64,000 bases of DNA from NCBI GenBank assembly GCA_021848825.1, contig JAJZTQ010000001.1:186001-250000 (forward strand). The letters are read 5' to 3'. Of this stretch, positions 17,929-28,400 are shown in pieces. The notes under the pieces are model-generated. The model was not told the DNA's origin, searched no databases, and was given only the letters and a program-made list of their open reading frames with translations. Source of the DNA: Pseudomonadota bacterium. GTDB lineage: Bacteria > Pseudomonadota > Gammaproteobacteria > Burkholderiales > JABEVD01. A program made the translations under genes and the position numbers. Positions within the stretch are counted from its first letter, which is position 1. Every line of letters begins with the position of its first letter.

Positions 17929-20439
17929 CTTTTTCATGCTGTAGAGGAGTTCGAGCGCCTGTCTTGGCGTAAGCTCGTCAGGATCGGTCTCTTCCAGAAG
18001 GAGAAGCGCGGGATGGATTTCAGGCGGCTCGCTTCTCGAAAATAGATCACCCTGGGCCTGAACCGATTTTTCCTCGATCTTCTGCAAGAATTGCCTGGCG
18101 TTCCTGATCACCCCCTGCGGAATGCCCGCAAGCGCAGCAACCTGAAGGCCGTAGCTCTGGCTCGCAGGCCCTCTTTCTACGCTGTGCAGAAAAACGATGT
18201 GATGCTTGTGCTCGACAGCCGCAAGATGCACGTTGACGACCCTTTGAAATTCCTCTTCAAGCTGGGTCAGCTCGAAATAATGCGTGGCGAAAAGGGTCAG
18301 CGACTTGTTCTTCTCGATGAGGTGTTTCGCGATCGATCTCGCGAGCGCCAGTCCGTCGAAGGTCGATGTGCCTCGTCCTATTTCGTCCATCAGCACGAGA
18401 CTCGACTCGGTCGCATTGTTGAGGATATTCGCCGCTTCCGTCATTTCGACCATGAATGTGGATCGTCCTCCCGCAATGTCGTCCGATGCGCCTATCCTCG
18501 TGAATATCCTGTCCAGCACGCCGATCGTGGCGCGTCCGGCCGGGACGAAGGAACCCGCATGGGCGAGCAGGGCGATCAGCGCCACCTGCCTCATGTAGGT
18601 CGATTTCCCGCCCATGTTGGGTCCGGTGATGACGAGCATGCTGCGGCCGGCATCGAGCAACACATCGTTTTCCACGAAATTGTCGATCTGGCTCTCGACC
18701 ACGGGATGCCTTCCCCCTTCTATCCTGATCAGGGGTTCGTCCGTGATGACAGGCTCGGTGAAATTGAGGACGAGCGACTTTTCCGAAAAGGATGCGAGCA
18801 CATCCGTTTCAGCAACGGCCGAGGCGATTTTCTGCAATCTCGGGACATAGAAGACGAGCTTCTGAAGCAGCTCGTCGTAGAGCATCCTTTCCCTTGCCAG
18901 CGCCTTGTCATTGGCTGAGAGTGCGCGGTCCTCGAATGCCTTGAGTTCAGGGATGATGTAGCGCTCGGCATTCTTCAGCGTCTGGCGGCGCCTGTAATCC
19001 TCCGGAACGTTGCCTGACTGGGCGAGAGAAACTTCGATGTAGAAGCCGTGAACCTTGTTGTATTCGACTTTCAGCGTCTGTATGCCTGTACGCTCGCGCT
19101 CCCTCGTTTCCAGGTCGAGAAGATAGGTTCCGCAGTTTTCCTGTATTCCCCTCAGCTCGTCGAGTTCTTGATCGTATCCTGCCCTGATCACGCCGCCTTC
19201 CCTCAATACCGAAGAAGGCTCGTCCATGATGGATTCCTTCAGCAGGGAAAGAAGCGACTCGGGCGATTCGAGTTCTTCCGAGAGCTCGCCAAGGCGCACG
19301 GACTCCCTGTTCTCAAGCATGGCGATCAGTTCGGGAAGCAGCATGAGGCTTTCCCTGAGCCCTGAAAGGTCCCTGGGCCTTGCGCTCCTGAGCGCTATTC
19401 TCGATGCGATTCGCTCGATGTCGGCGCATCCTTTGAGCAGCTTCAGCAGGGCCCTGCAGTCTCGTCTCAAGTCGGACACTGCCGAAAGTCTTTTTTCTAT
19501 GCCCTTTTTGTCCGTCAGGGGATGATGAAGCCAGTGCCTCATGAGCCTGCTTCCCATGTTGGTGGAACAGGCATCCATCAGCGAATGCAGAGTGGGAGAG
19601 GGTTCCCCCCGCAATGTTTCGGTGATCTCGAGGTTTCTTCGGGTCGACGCATCCATCCCGAGATAGGTTTCATCACGCTCCACATCGAGGCTGACGATAT
19701 GCGCGAGATCGGATCCCTGCGCCTGTTTCGCATAATCGAGCAGGGCGCCTGCAGCCCTGATGGCAGGATCGTGATCTTCGCAGCCGAATCCCTTCAGATC
19801 CATCGTGCCGAACTGTCTGGAAAGCGCCTTCTTCGAATTTTCGAGGTCGAAATGCCATTCCGGGATGCGCCTCAAGCAGAACCTCGAATCATCGAAGTCC
19901 ATGCCTTCCGGGACGAGGATTTCGGAAGGCTTCAGCCTTTCGAGTTCGCTCTGCAGATTCGTCTGCTCGGTTTCCAGGATGCAGAATTTCCCGCCTGCAA
20001 GGTTAAGCCAGGCAAGACCGAGATTCTTGCCCGAGAGATGGCAGGAGAGCAGGATGCTTTCCCTGTTTTCGTCGAGAAGAGCGGAATCGGTGAGAGTTCC
20101 AGGCGTCACGATCCTGACGACCTTGCGCTCCACGGGCCCCTTGCTCGTTTGAGGGTCGCCGATCTGCTCGCATATCGCAACCGATTCCCCCATTTTGACG
20201 AGCCTGGCGAGGTACTGTTCGGCTGCGTGATACGGGACGCCCGCCATCTTGATGGGTTCATTGTTCGATGCGCCGCGCCGGGTGAGGGTGATGTCCAGCA
20301 GCTTCGCCGCCTTTTCCGCGTCGTCGAAAAACAGCTCGTAGAAATCTCCCATCCTGTAAAAGAGCAGCATATCCGGATGATCGGACTTGATCTTCAGGTA
20401 CTGCTGCATCACTGGGGTGTGCTTCGTTATGTCTTCCAA
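17923..20439 (-). CDS. mutS: DNA mismatch repair protein MutS (TTG start)
   Basis: The 838-residue protein has the mismatch-reading FYE motif at 33-35 in MGDFYELF and the Walker [10 protein letters not shown] at about 606-614, followed by [12 protein letters not shown]. MutS recognises mispairs and recruits MutL. The conserved N-terminal HTPVMQQYL places the start at TTG 20439, which gives the normal seven-residue lead-in; ATG 20508 would add 23 residues with no family match. The DNA over and upstream of this start (20401-20482) has a degenerate copy at 21105-21186. Confidence 0.95.
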   Translation of the reverse strand: MEDITKHTPVMQQYLKIKSDHPDMLLFYRMGDFYELFFDDAEKAAKLLDITLTRRGASNNEPIKMAGVPYHAAEQYLARLVKMGESVAICEQIGDPQTSKGPVERKVVRIVTPGTLTDSALLDENRESILLSCHLSGKNLGLAWLNLAGGKFCILETEQTNLQSELERLKPSEILVPEGMDFDDSRFCLRRIPEWHFDLENSKKALSRQFGTMDLKGFGCEDHDPAIRAAGALLDYAKQAQGSDLAHIVSLDVERDETYLGMDASTRRNLEITETLRGEPSPTLHSLMDACSTNMGSRLMRHWLHHPLTDKKGIEKRLSAVSDLRRDCRALLKLLKGCADIERIASRIALRSARPRDLSGLRESLMLLPELIAMLENRESVRLGELSEELESPESLLSLLKESIMDEPSSVLREGGVIRAGYDQELDELRGIQENCGTYLLDLETRERERTGIQTLKVEYNKVHGFYIEVSLAQSGNVPEDYRRRQTLKNAERYIIPELKAFEDRALSANDKALARERMLYDELLQKLVFYVPRLQKIASAVAETDVLASFSEKSLVLNFTEPVITDEPLIRIEGGRHPVVESQIDNFVENDVLLDAGRSMLVITGPNMGGKSTYMRQVALIALLAHAGSFVPAGRATIGVLDRIFTRIGASDDIAGGRSTFMVEMTEAANILNNATESSLVLMDEIGRGTSTFDGLALARSIAKHLIEKNKSLTLFATHYFELTQLEEEFQRVVNVHLAAVEHKHHIVFLHSVERGPASQSYGLQVAALAGIPQGVIRNARQFLQKIEEKSVQAQGDLFSRSEPPEIHPALLLLEETDPDELTPRQALELLYSMKKL

Positions 20440-20482
20440 TTCAGCGGTTCTTCGAGGGCTTGAGCGAATGGGGCTGATTTTA
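20401..20482. repeat. mutS 5'-end segment that recurs at 21105-21186
   Basis: This 82-bp segment covers the first codons of mutS and about 43 bp upstream. It aligns without gaps to 21105-21186 at 70 of 82 positions (85%). Eleven of the twelve differences are transitions. Here it contains the functional TTG start; the other copy has lost it. Confidence 0.9.
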
Positions 20483-20583
20483 CCGCAAATCGCGGATTCG
20501 GGGAGCAAGGCGGCGATGTAACCTTTCTTCAGTTTTCCGCGAATCAGCTTGCAGGATCAGCATTCAACCTGGAAGGAGAAGCG

Positions 20584-21069
20584 ATGGAAAAATTGCTGGC
20601 AGGTTTTCTTCTGCTCGCCATGTCCGCGGCGCAGGCAGGCGGCGTGACGAAGCAGGAAGCGCTCGGGAAACTCAATTCCGAGCAGTATTACGTCACGCAG
20701 CAAAACGGGACGGAGCCCCCGTTTCACAACGCATACTGGAACAATGAGACCGACGGGATTTACGTCGATGTCGTCTCGGGCGAAGCGCTCTTCAGCTCGC
20801 GGGACAAGTACGATTCCGGAACAGGCTGGCCGAGCTTCACGAAGCCGCTGGAGCCGGGCAACATCGTGCTGAAAAAGGACGGCAGTCTTTTCATGGAGCG
20901 CGTCGAAGTGAGAAGCAGGCACGCCGATTCGCATCTCGGACATGTATTCGACGACGGCCCGCAGCCGACAGGAAAGCGCTATTGCATGAACTCGGCTGCG
21001 CTGCGCTTCATCCCGGTGAAAGACCTGGAAAAAGACGGCTACGGCAAATACCTGAAACTTTTCAAGTAG
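20584..21069 (+). CDS. msrB: Exported peptide-methionine (R)-S-oxide reductase
   Basis: The 161-residue product has a signal peptide (about 1-18, ending AQA) and an MsrB domain. The catalytic Cys134 lies in [11 protein letters not shown]. It is the only Cys in the protein: the resolving Cys of the usual SGCGWPSF motif is Thr80 here, and the four zinc-binding Cys are missing. It should repair oxidised methionine in the periplasm using an outside reductant. AGGAG at 20574-20578 supports the start. It is divergent from mutS. Confidence 0.93.
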   Translation: MEKLLAGFLLLAMSAAQAGGVTKQEALGKLNSEQYYVTQQNGTEPPFHNAYWNNETDGIYVDVVSGEALFSSRDKYDSGTGWPSFTKPLEPGNIVLKKDGSLFMERVEVRSRHADSHLGHVFDDGPQPTGKRYCMNSAALRFIPVKDLEKDGYGKYLKLFK

Positions 21070-21104
21070 CCCGCCCCTTTGGCGTTCCCAATAGTGCTGG
21101 GGTC

Positions 21105-21186
21105 CTGCTGCGTCGCGGGGGTGTGCTTCGTTACGCCTTCCGATTCAGCGGTTCTTCGAGGGCCTGGGCGGATGGGATTGATTCTA
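21105..21186. repeat. Degenerate copy of the mutS 5' end
   Basis: In the 122-bp gap between msrB and the GGDEF gene lies an 82-bp sequence 85% identical to 20401-20482, in the same orientation. In the mutS frame it reads RRTAESEGVTKHTPATQQ, against [18 protein letters not shown] in mutS, so the start codon and internal Met are lost. Nine of the twelve differences are A or T in mutS and G or C here. Confidence 0.9.
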
Positions 21187-21191
21187 CTCCG

Positions 21192-24100
21192 TCAGCCTTC
21201 TTCGAGGTCAGCAGGCTCGAAAAATTGTACCCGCCCGCGCCCAGCCTGTTTCGCCTTATACATTGCCTGATCGGCAACCCGAAGAAGATCGTCTCCTGTT
21301 GAGCCGGCCTCGGGGAAAATAGCCACACCGATGCTTGTCGAGATCCCGACATCATGGCCGAGGATATGAAATGGCTGCCAGATTGCATTCATGATCCTGT
21401 CGATCATCTGACGGCATTCCGCTTCATCAATGATGCTCGTGAAAATAAGCACGAATTCATCGCCGCCAAGACGCGAAACTGTGTCAGTGATGCGGGATGT
21501 CGCAAGCAGTCTTTGCGCGACTTCAACCAGCAAAAGGTCTCCTGCTTCATGACCCAGATTGTCGTTGACCGGTTTGAATCCATCGAGATCCATGAAACAG
21601 ACAGCGAGCTTTTCTCCTTTGCGTTGCGCTTGAGCAATGGCCATGTCAAGCCGATCGCCGAGCAGATTGCGGTTGGGCAATCCAGTCAGGGCGTCATGAT
21701 GGGCCATGCGCTCGAGCTCTTGCTGCTGCCTCTTCAGATCCGAAATGTCGGAGAAGAGGCCGATATAGCGTATCGTTTCGCCTTCCTCGTTCTTGATGGC
21801 AGAGAGCGTCAATCTCTCGGGATAAATTTCTCCATTCCTGCGCTTATTCCATATTTCGCCAGACCAATGGCCCTCCTCAATGAGCTTGCGCCACATGGTT
21901 TCGTAGAAACCTCGATCATGGCGCCCTGAACGCAGGATGTTCGGGTTCTTGCCCAATGCCTCTTCTCGTTCGTGCCCCGTAATCCGGGTGAAGGCAGGGT
22001 TGACTTCCAGAATGGATGGCTCCCTGTCGGTGATGACGATGCCTTCGTCGGCATAATGAAATACGCTCGAAACGAGCCTCAGGTGTTCTTCAGCATTCCT
22101 GCGCTCGGTGATATCGTTGATGATCCCAAGGAAATGGGTCAACTTGCCGTTTTCGTCCAGGATCGGGGAAATGTGCAAATTGTTCCAGTAAAGCGAACCA
22201 TCCTTGCGGTAGTTTCGCAGCGTGGCTGTTCCGCTCCGTCCTTCCTTCAGCGCTGCACGAATCTGGTCGAGTTCTGGTTGATCCTGGTCATCAGATTGAA
22301 GAAAACGAACGTTTCTGCCGATCAGTTCCGTTTCGGCGTAGCCTGTGATTTTCTCAAATGCGGGATTTACGTAGATCAGAGACAAATCAGGAGTCGAAGC
22401 GTCGGCTATGGCGATGCCGTTCGTGCTGGCGTTCAATGCATTCGACTGGATACGGATGAGCGATTCGGCCTCCCTGCGATCCGTGACATCGATGCCTACT
22501 GTAAGCAGATAGGACGCTTTTCCTTCCTCGTCGAGGATCACCGTATTAGCCCAGTCCAGCACGCTGGCTTTCCCTCTTTTCGATACCCAGGTGCATTCAT
22601 ATCGCGTTTTTGAATTTCCAGAGAACGTGGCTTTAAAGATGCTTTCCGCCTCTGCCTGCTGCTCTCCCAAAATGAAATTTTTCCAGAAAAATGGCTTGCC
22701 TTCGACTTCGACGAAGGAATAGCCCGATATTTCTTCCGCTGCGCGATTGAATCTGACGATGCAGCCATTCCGGTCGATCGCAAGGATGGGGGAGCCTGCG
22801 GATTGAAAGAGCGCATCCATGAAGTCTCGCTCGTGGCGCAAGGCTTCCTGCAACTGCATGCGTTCTGTCACATCGTCAAAGATGGCGACTACCTCTCCGC
22901 TTTCTATTTTGTAAAGATAAATGTCGCGCCATCCGGAGATCCGCTCGTCGCGGTAAAAAGAAACGGGAAAATGTTCCGGATTCCCGCTTCTCCAGACTCT
23001 GCAGATTGCTTTGAGCAGCCCGATTTCCACTACACCGGGAAACACTGCCGTCAGCGTCTTGCCTGTCAGCTCTTCACGCCCTATTTTGTTGATGCGCTCG
23101 AATGCCCGATTGGTTCGGGTGAACTCGAAATCCGAGCCGTCCTGGATTGCCTGATACACCGCCACGCCGCTGCTCATGTTCTCGAGCAATTCTTCAAGCC
23201 GTTTCCTGCTCTGACGAAGCGCTTCGTCCTTGGCCTTGCGCTCGCTGATATTTCTCGAAGAACAGAAGAGTACGGGGTGGCCTTCCAGTTCGAGCGGATA
23301 AACGCTGATCTCGACGTCTATGATCTTGCCATCCTTGCGCCGATGCCGGGTTTCGAACTGGCTTCGCCCTTTTTGGGCCAGCCGAAGCTTCAAGTTTGTG
23401 CGAATTTCGGAAGGGGAATACGTGGCATCCCATCGCGACACATGCATCCCTATCAATTCGTCCCGCTCGTAACCCAGCATCTTGCAGAATGAATCGCTGC
23501 ATTCTATGAGATTGCCCTCCACTCCCAGGATATAGATGCCGTCGCTGGCATTGCGGAGGAGCGCATAATTCTTCTCGTTGACCCTTTGCAGTTCCTGGTT
23601 GCTTGAGAGAACAGCTTGTCTCGATTCGATCAGCTTTCGAACAAGCGGGGCGACCATCAGGTAAAGCAACAGTTCGCCCAGCAAAACCAGGGTGGTCAAT
23701 AGCACCGCGACCTGCTTCAGCTGCTGGGTGGCGGGACCAAACAATTCACGCCGGTTTATCTTCAAAACCATGCCGAGCCCGGTATCATCCACCGGCGAAT
23801 AGGCAGCGACGACTTCCCGCCCTCGATAATCCTTCGAAAAGGCGACACCGGCTTTTCCATCAAAAGCGTGATTGATAGGCAGCATGTTGCCATCGATGCT
23901 GCGATGAAGTCGCTCGAATCGGGCGCCTGTATCCCTTTTCAGGTAACAGTCCATGTCATCTCGCTCGACTGGGGCGCACAAGGCTACTTCACTGGTATGT
24001 CCTGCCATCTCCATCTCGCTGAGCATTTTGTTCAGCGAAGCGAGAGAAGATTCGGCTACTATGTGGCCAATTCGCTTTCCCTGATAATTTAGAACGTCGC

Positions 24101-24566
24101 TCTCGACATGCAAAACGAACTGCTTGTCCCAAGACAGGTATGCGCCATGAGAGGCATTCAGCGCAATGCGCTGATCGGAGATGGTCGAGAAAGTGCCGGC
24201 TGCCGCCACCTTTGCACCCTGTGCATCGTAGTAGGCCGCGCCTACGAATCTCTGCGAGGAAACGAAGGATTCCGCGATCCGGTTCAGATTGGCAACGGCT
24301 TTCGCGTTTTGGGAATTTGCATCAAGTTCCGTCAGGCTGTCGACGATGAAGGGCCGGGTTGACATCATTCTTGCATCTGCCAGGCCGTCACCTATACTGG
24401 ATCGGAGCAATGTCACGCCGCTCTTGAGGGAAAGCTGGAGGCTTGTCCTCAATATCCCCTCCGAAGCATTCAACATGATGAAATAAACAGAAACACCGGC
24501 TGCAAGAGTCAGCGTCATCAGGATCAGGAATCCGACTATGCTTATTCTTCGCTCATCCGACTTCAC
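21192..24566 (-). CDS. Membrane multi-PAS diguanylate cyclase with a LOV-like domain
   Basis: The 1124-residue protein has a membrane segment at about 10-31, a periplasmic sensor region (32-283), a second membrane segment (about 284-305), five PAS modules (about 335-445, 455-570, 580-700, 705-825 and 830-945) and a C-terminal GGDEF domain. GGDEF is intact at 1034-1038 and the inhibitory RxxD site is present (Arg1025, Asp1028). It should make c-di-GMP. The fourth PAS resembles a LOV domain (NYRKDG, FLGIINDIT), but its GRNVRFLQ motif has Val753 where LOV photoreceptors have the reactive Cys. The start is GTG 24566 with AGAGG just upstream. Confidence 0.88.
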   Translation of the reverse strand: MKSDERRISIVGFLILMTLTLAAGVSVYFIMLNASEGILRTSLQLSLKSGVTLLRSSIGDGLADARMMSTRPFIVDSLTELDANSQNAKAVANLNRIAESFVSSQRFVGAAYYDAQGAKVAAAGTFSTISDQRIALNASHGAYLSWDKQFVLHVESDVLNYQGKRIGHIVAESSLASLNKMLSEMEMAGHTSEVALCAPVERDDMDCYLKRDTGARFERLHRSIDGNMLPINHAFDGKAGVAFSKDYRGREVVAAYSPVDDTGLGMVLKINRRELFGPATQQLKQVAVLLTTLVLLGELLLYLMVAPLVRKLIESRQAVLSSNQELQRVNEKNYALLRNASDGIYILGVEGNLIECSDSFCKMLGYERDELIGMHVSRWDATYSPSEIRTNLKLRLAQKGRSQFETRHRRKDGKIIDVEISVYPLELEGHPVLFCSSRNISERKAKDEALRQSRKRLEELLENMSSGVAVYQAIQDGSDFEFTRTNRAFERINKIGREELTGKTLTAVFPGVVEIGLLKAICRVWRSGNPEHFPVSFYRDERISGWRDIYLYKIESGEVVAIFDDVTERMQLQEALRHERDFMDALFQSAGSPILAIDRNGCIVRFNRAAEEISGYSFVEVEGKPFFWKNFILGEQQAEAESIFKATFSGNSKTRYECTWVSKRGKASVLDWANTVILDEEGKASYLLTVGIDVTDRREAESLIRIQSNALNASTNGIAIADASTPDLSLIYVNPAFEKITGYAETELIGRNVRFLQSDDQDQPELDQIRAALKEGRSGTATLRNYRKDGSLYWNNLHISPILDENGKLTHFLGIINDITERRNAEEHLRLVSSVFHYADEGIVITDREPSILEVNPAFTRITGHEREEALGKNPNILRSGRHDRGFYETMWRKLIEEGHWSGEIWNKRRNGEIYPERLTLSAIKNEEGETIRYIGLFSDISDLKRQQQELERMAHHDALTGLPNRNLLGDRLDMAIAQAQRKGEKLAVCFMDLDGFKPVNDNLGHEAGDLLLVEVAQRLLATSRITDTVSRLGGDEFVLIFTSIIDEAECRQMIDRIMNAIWQPFHILGHDVGISTSIGVAIFPEAGSTGDDLLRVADQAMYKAKQAGRGRVQFFEPADLEEG

Positions 24567-24745
24567 TTGTGCCTCTTTCGCGTTTCAACATCTTATTCTA
24601 GCTCATCAGAGGTCCATATTATTTGGCGCAAGGCCATATGGTCGCCAAAGTGGGGCTACGTTTCAAGGGGGCTTTATTATCCTGGAATGCCCAATAAACC
24701 AACTGGCTTCCAATATCCGCCGCGCTCTTGAGGGTGGCCTCCAAT

Positions 24746-24764
24746 CGAAAAGCCGGGCTTTTCG
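24746..24764 (-). terminator. Possible terminator downstream of tpx
   Basis: CGAAAAGC at 24746-24753 and GCTTTTCG at 24757-24764 form an 8-bp stem with a 3-base loop, starting 15 bp past the tpx stop. The stem itself carries a T-run on the leftward strand, but no further T tract follows. It could also form in a readthrough transcript toward the GGDEF gene. Confidence 0.4.
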
Positions 24765-24778
24765 GCGGAATTCAAGGT

Positions 24779-25282
24779 TCAGCGAAGGGCTGAAAGCGCC
24801 TTTTCGTAATCTGGCTCCTCTTCGATCTTGCCGACCAGTTCGACATGTCGAACGATGTCATCTTTGTCGAGCACGACGACCGCGCGCGCGGCAACGCCTG
24901 AAATCGGCCCGGTCTTGATCGCGACGCCGTAGTTCTCCAGAAATTCCCTACCCCTCATCGTCGAGAGGGTGATGACATTTTCAAGCCCTTCTGCTGCGCA
25001 AAAGCGGCTCTGGGCAAAGGGAAGGTCGGCTGAAATGCATAAAACAAGGGTATCTGGATGGGCGCTTGCGGTTTCGTTGAATCGCCTGACTGAAGCCGCA
25101 CAGGTCGGCGTATCCAAGCTTGGAAAGATGTTGAGGATTTTTTTCCTTCCCTTGAAGCTGTCCAGCGTCATGTCCCTGAGATCCTTACCGACAAGGGAAA
25201 ACGGAGGGGCATGTTCTCCGATTTCGGGCAATTTTCCTGAAACCTCGATTGGATTTCCGCCAAGCGTTACAGTCGATCCCAT
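24779..25282 (-). CDS. tpx: Thiol peroxidase Tpx
   Basis: The 167-residue peroxiredoxin has the peroxidatic Cys61 in [12 protein letters not shown] and the resolving Cys95 in [11 protein letters not shown], the Tpx pattern. It reduces hydrogen and lipid peroxides with thioredoxin. I start at ATG 25282 because GGAG at 25289-25292 is well placed and the family N-terminus begins there; ATG 25306, eight codons upstream, lacks a binding site. It lies upstream of the GGDEF gene on the same strand, 212 bp apart, with a possible terminator between. Confidence 0.94.
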   Translation of the reverse strand: MGSTVTLGGNPIEVSGKLPEIGEHAPPFSLVGKDLRDMTLDSFKGRKKILNIFPSLDTPTCAASVRRFNETASAHPDTLVLCISADLPFAQSRFCAAEGLENVITLSTMRGREFLENYGVAIKTGPISGVAARAVVVLDKDDIVRHVELVGKIEEEPDYEKALSALR

Positions 25283-25435
25283 TTTCGCTCCTTTTTTGTC
25301 AGACATGCATAAATCATAGGAAATGGTTCGATGCGGGTAAAGAAATCACGTTTCACATTGCCAAAATTGATATTTCGAAGAACAGGATGCAGAATTATCT
25401 TATGATGAAGTTTTACGTTGCGCCATAAAACAGGC

Positions 25436-28400
25436 ATGGATGATTCCCGGGAAATCGACAGGAAGCGCCTCGAGTTCGCACTCGAAGCAGCGGGTGTCGA
25501 TCTTTGGGAAAACGATCTCGTCTCGGGCAAGGTCACGCGCAAGGCGAGCAAGATCTTCTCCGAACTCGGCTACAGCGAAGAGGAAGCCCATTCCCATTTG
25601 GACGATCTTTTCTCCATCATCCATCCGGACGATGTCGCATCTGTCAAGGCGGCGATAACAGACCATCTCAACGGAACGACGCCGCAATACCGGAGCGAAT
25701 TCAGGGTACGCTCCAAGTCTGGAAAATGGGTCTGGTACGCCAACTACGGCAAGATCATGGACCGCGAAGGGCGGCGCTTCATCGGCGTGACTTTCAGCAT
25801 AGACGAGAGCAGGCGTTCCGAACAAAGACTCCGCATCATCATCGAGGCCATCCCGGTTCCCCTTGCGCTGAACGACGATCATGGCAATATCGTCTACCTC
25901 AACAGGGCTTTCGTCGGGACGCTCGGCTACACCCTTTCCGATATACCCGATCTCGAGAGCTGGTGGCCGAAAGCCTACCCGGATCCGAAATACAGGAACG
26001 AGGTGTCGGAAAAATGGCAAAGGAACATGGAGGAATCCAGGCTTTCAGGAAAGCCGTTCCAGCCTATGGAAGTCGATGTGCGCTGCAAGAATGGTGAAAT
26101 TCGCACCCTGCTGACCAGCCCTTCTTCCCTCGGTAAAGGTTTCGAAGATGTCCACCTGATCGTGCTTTTCGACATCACCGAGCGCAAGATCTACGAAGCC
26201 AGGATAGAACGCCTGGGCAAGCTTTACAGGGCATTGAGCGAAGTCAATCAGGCGATCGTCAGGATGGAAACGGAGGAAACGCTTTTCCCCCTAGTCTGCA
26301 GAATGGCTGTCGATTTCGGCGGATTGAAGATGGCATGGGTGGGACAGTTCGAAGAAGAATCCGGCCTGATAAAGACGGTGGCGAATTACGGAAAAGGGGC
26401 TGAGTATCTCGAAAATGTCACCATTTCCGCCAGCGAATCGCTTCCTGAAGGAAGGGGACCGACAGGAAAGGCATTCCGGGATAACCGAAGCGTGATCGTG
26501 AACGATTACCTGGAAAACGATTTCACCAGGCCCTGGCACAGACAGGCCAGCCGTTTCGGATGGAAGAGCAGCGCGACTTTCCCGATCAGGCGAGGAGGAA
26601 AGCCTTTTGCTGTGATGACTGTATATCATGATGAGGAAGATGCTTTCGACCAGGAGACGATAGAGCTGCTCGAAGAGATGGTCACGGACGTATCTTTCGC
26701 CCTCGATGGCTTCGATCGGGAAAATTCGAGAAGGCAGGCTGAAGCCGATCTCGCCTCGAGCGAGCATCATTTCAGAGCCTATTTCGAGCGATCCATGGTC
26801 GGAATGGCTGCCACAAGCCCTGACAAGGGCTGGATCGAGGTCAACGACACCCTTTGCAGGATACTGGGCTATTCCAGGGAAGAATTGCTGAAGATGAACT
26901 GGGAGGATGTCACCCATCCTGAAGACATGAATGAAAGCAGGGAGGCATTCAGGCGGATTTCATGCGGGGAAATCGTGGAATTCGAGCTCGATGAGCGCTT
27001 TCTCAGGAAAAACGGCGATATCGTCCATGCGCATGTTGCTGTTCGGGCTGTCTACAAGGAAAAGGGGAGGGTCGATTATTACGTTGTCCTTGTCGAGGAC
27101 GTGACCGACAAATGGAACCAGCAGCGCCAGCTCGAAAGACTGGTTCATTACGATACGCTGACCGGCTTGCCCAACAGGGTTCTGCTCAACGATCGTCTCG
27201 ACATGGCGTTTGCACAGGTTTTGCGCTCAGGCGGCAATCTTGCCGTATGCTTCATGGATCTCGACAACTTCAAGCCCGTCAACGATACATTCGGCCATGC
27301 AGTCGGCGATCTTCTGCTCATCGAAGTGGCCAAACGTATGGTTTCCCTGTCCCGGGGCACCGATACCATAGCCCGCCTCGGCGGGGATGAATTCGTGTTG
27401 ATCTATGTCGACATAGAAGGCGAAACGGAGTGCCGCCAATTGCTCTCGAGGATCATGGAGGCGATATGCGTGCCGTTCGAGATCAGCGGCCACCAGATCC
27501 GGATTTCGGCCAGCATAGGGGTCGCCATCTATCCGCACGATATCACCGACGGGGGGGGGTTGCTTCGCCATGCAGACCAGGCGATGTACATCGCGAAGCA
27601 ATCCGGAAGAAACAGGATTCACTTCTTTGATACGGTCAACGATTATCTGGCGCAGGTACGCTCGGAAGGGCTGACGCGCGTGGAACAGGCGCTCGAAAAC
27701 GGGGAGTTGACGCTTTATTACCAGCCCAAGGTCAACATGAGAAGCGGGAAGGTGATGGGGATGGAGGCGCTCATACGCTGGCAGCATCCGGACAGAGGTC
27801 TCGTCACCCCGGGGGATTTTCTCACCTTGATCGAGAACAGCGAGTTCGAGATCAGGCTCTCGGAATGGGTCATCTCACGGGCGATGAAGCAGGTTGCCGA
27901 CTGGCGAAAAGAGGGGCTGATGTTGAGCGTGAGCGTCAATCTTCCCGCGCGCCACCTTCAGTCAAAGGGATTCACCGATTTCATCTCGTCCGTCGTTTCG
28001 GAATACCCTAATCTCGAAAAGAATGCGCTCGAGCTTGAAATACTGGAGACGGCGGCACTGGGGGACATGGGCTCGGTCATACACAAGATGGAAGCCTGCA
28101 TCGGCATGGGCGTTTGCTTTGCGATAGACGACTTCGGAACAGGTTATGCTTCTCTCGCCTATCTCAGACGCCTTCCTGCGGACATCGTCAAGATAGACCA
28201 GGTTTTTGTCAGGGACATGCTCGGTGACACCAACGATCTTTCCATCGTGAAAGGCGTGATCAGCCTTGCCGACGCCTTCCAGAAGGAAGTCATTGCAGAA
28301 GGCGTCGAGACCGTGGGGCATGGCGTGGAATTGCTGAAAATGGGATGCGAAGTTGCGCAGGGCTATGTCATTGCCCGCCCGATGGGCGCAAAACGGGTTC

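Noticed and set aside
19522-20463. 313-codon frame antisense to mutS
   Set aside because: MutS motifs are intact on the other strand. The frame is open only because of codon bias.
21079-21270. Small plus-strand ORFs between msrB and the GGDEF gene
   Set aside because: They run through the degenerate mutS copy and into the 3' end of the GGDEF gene; no independent support.
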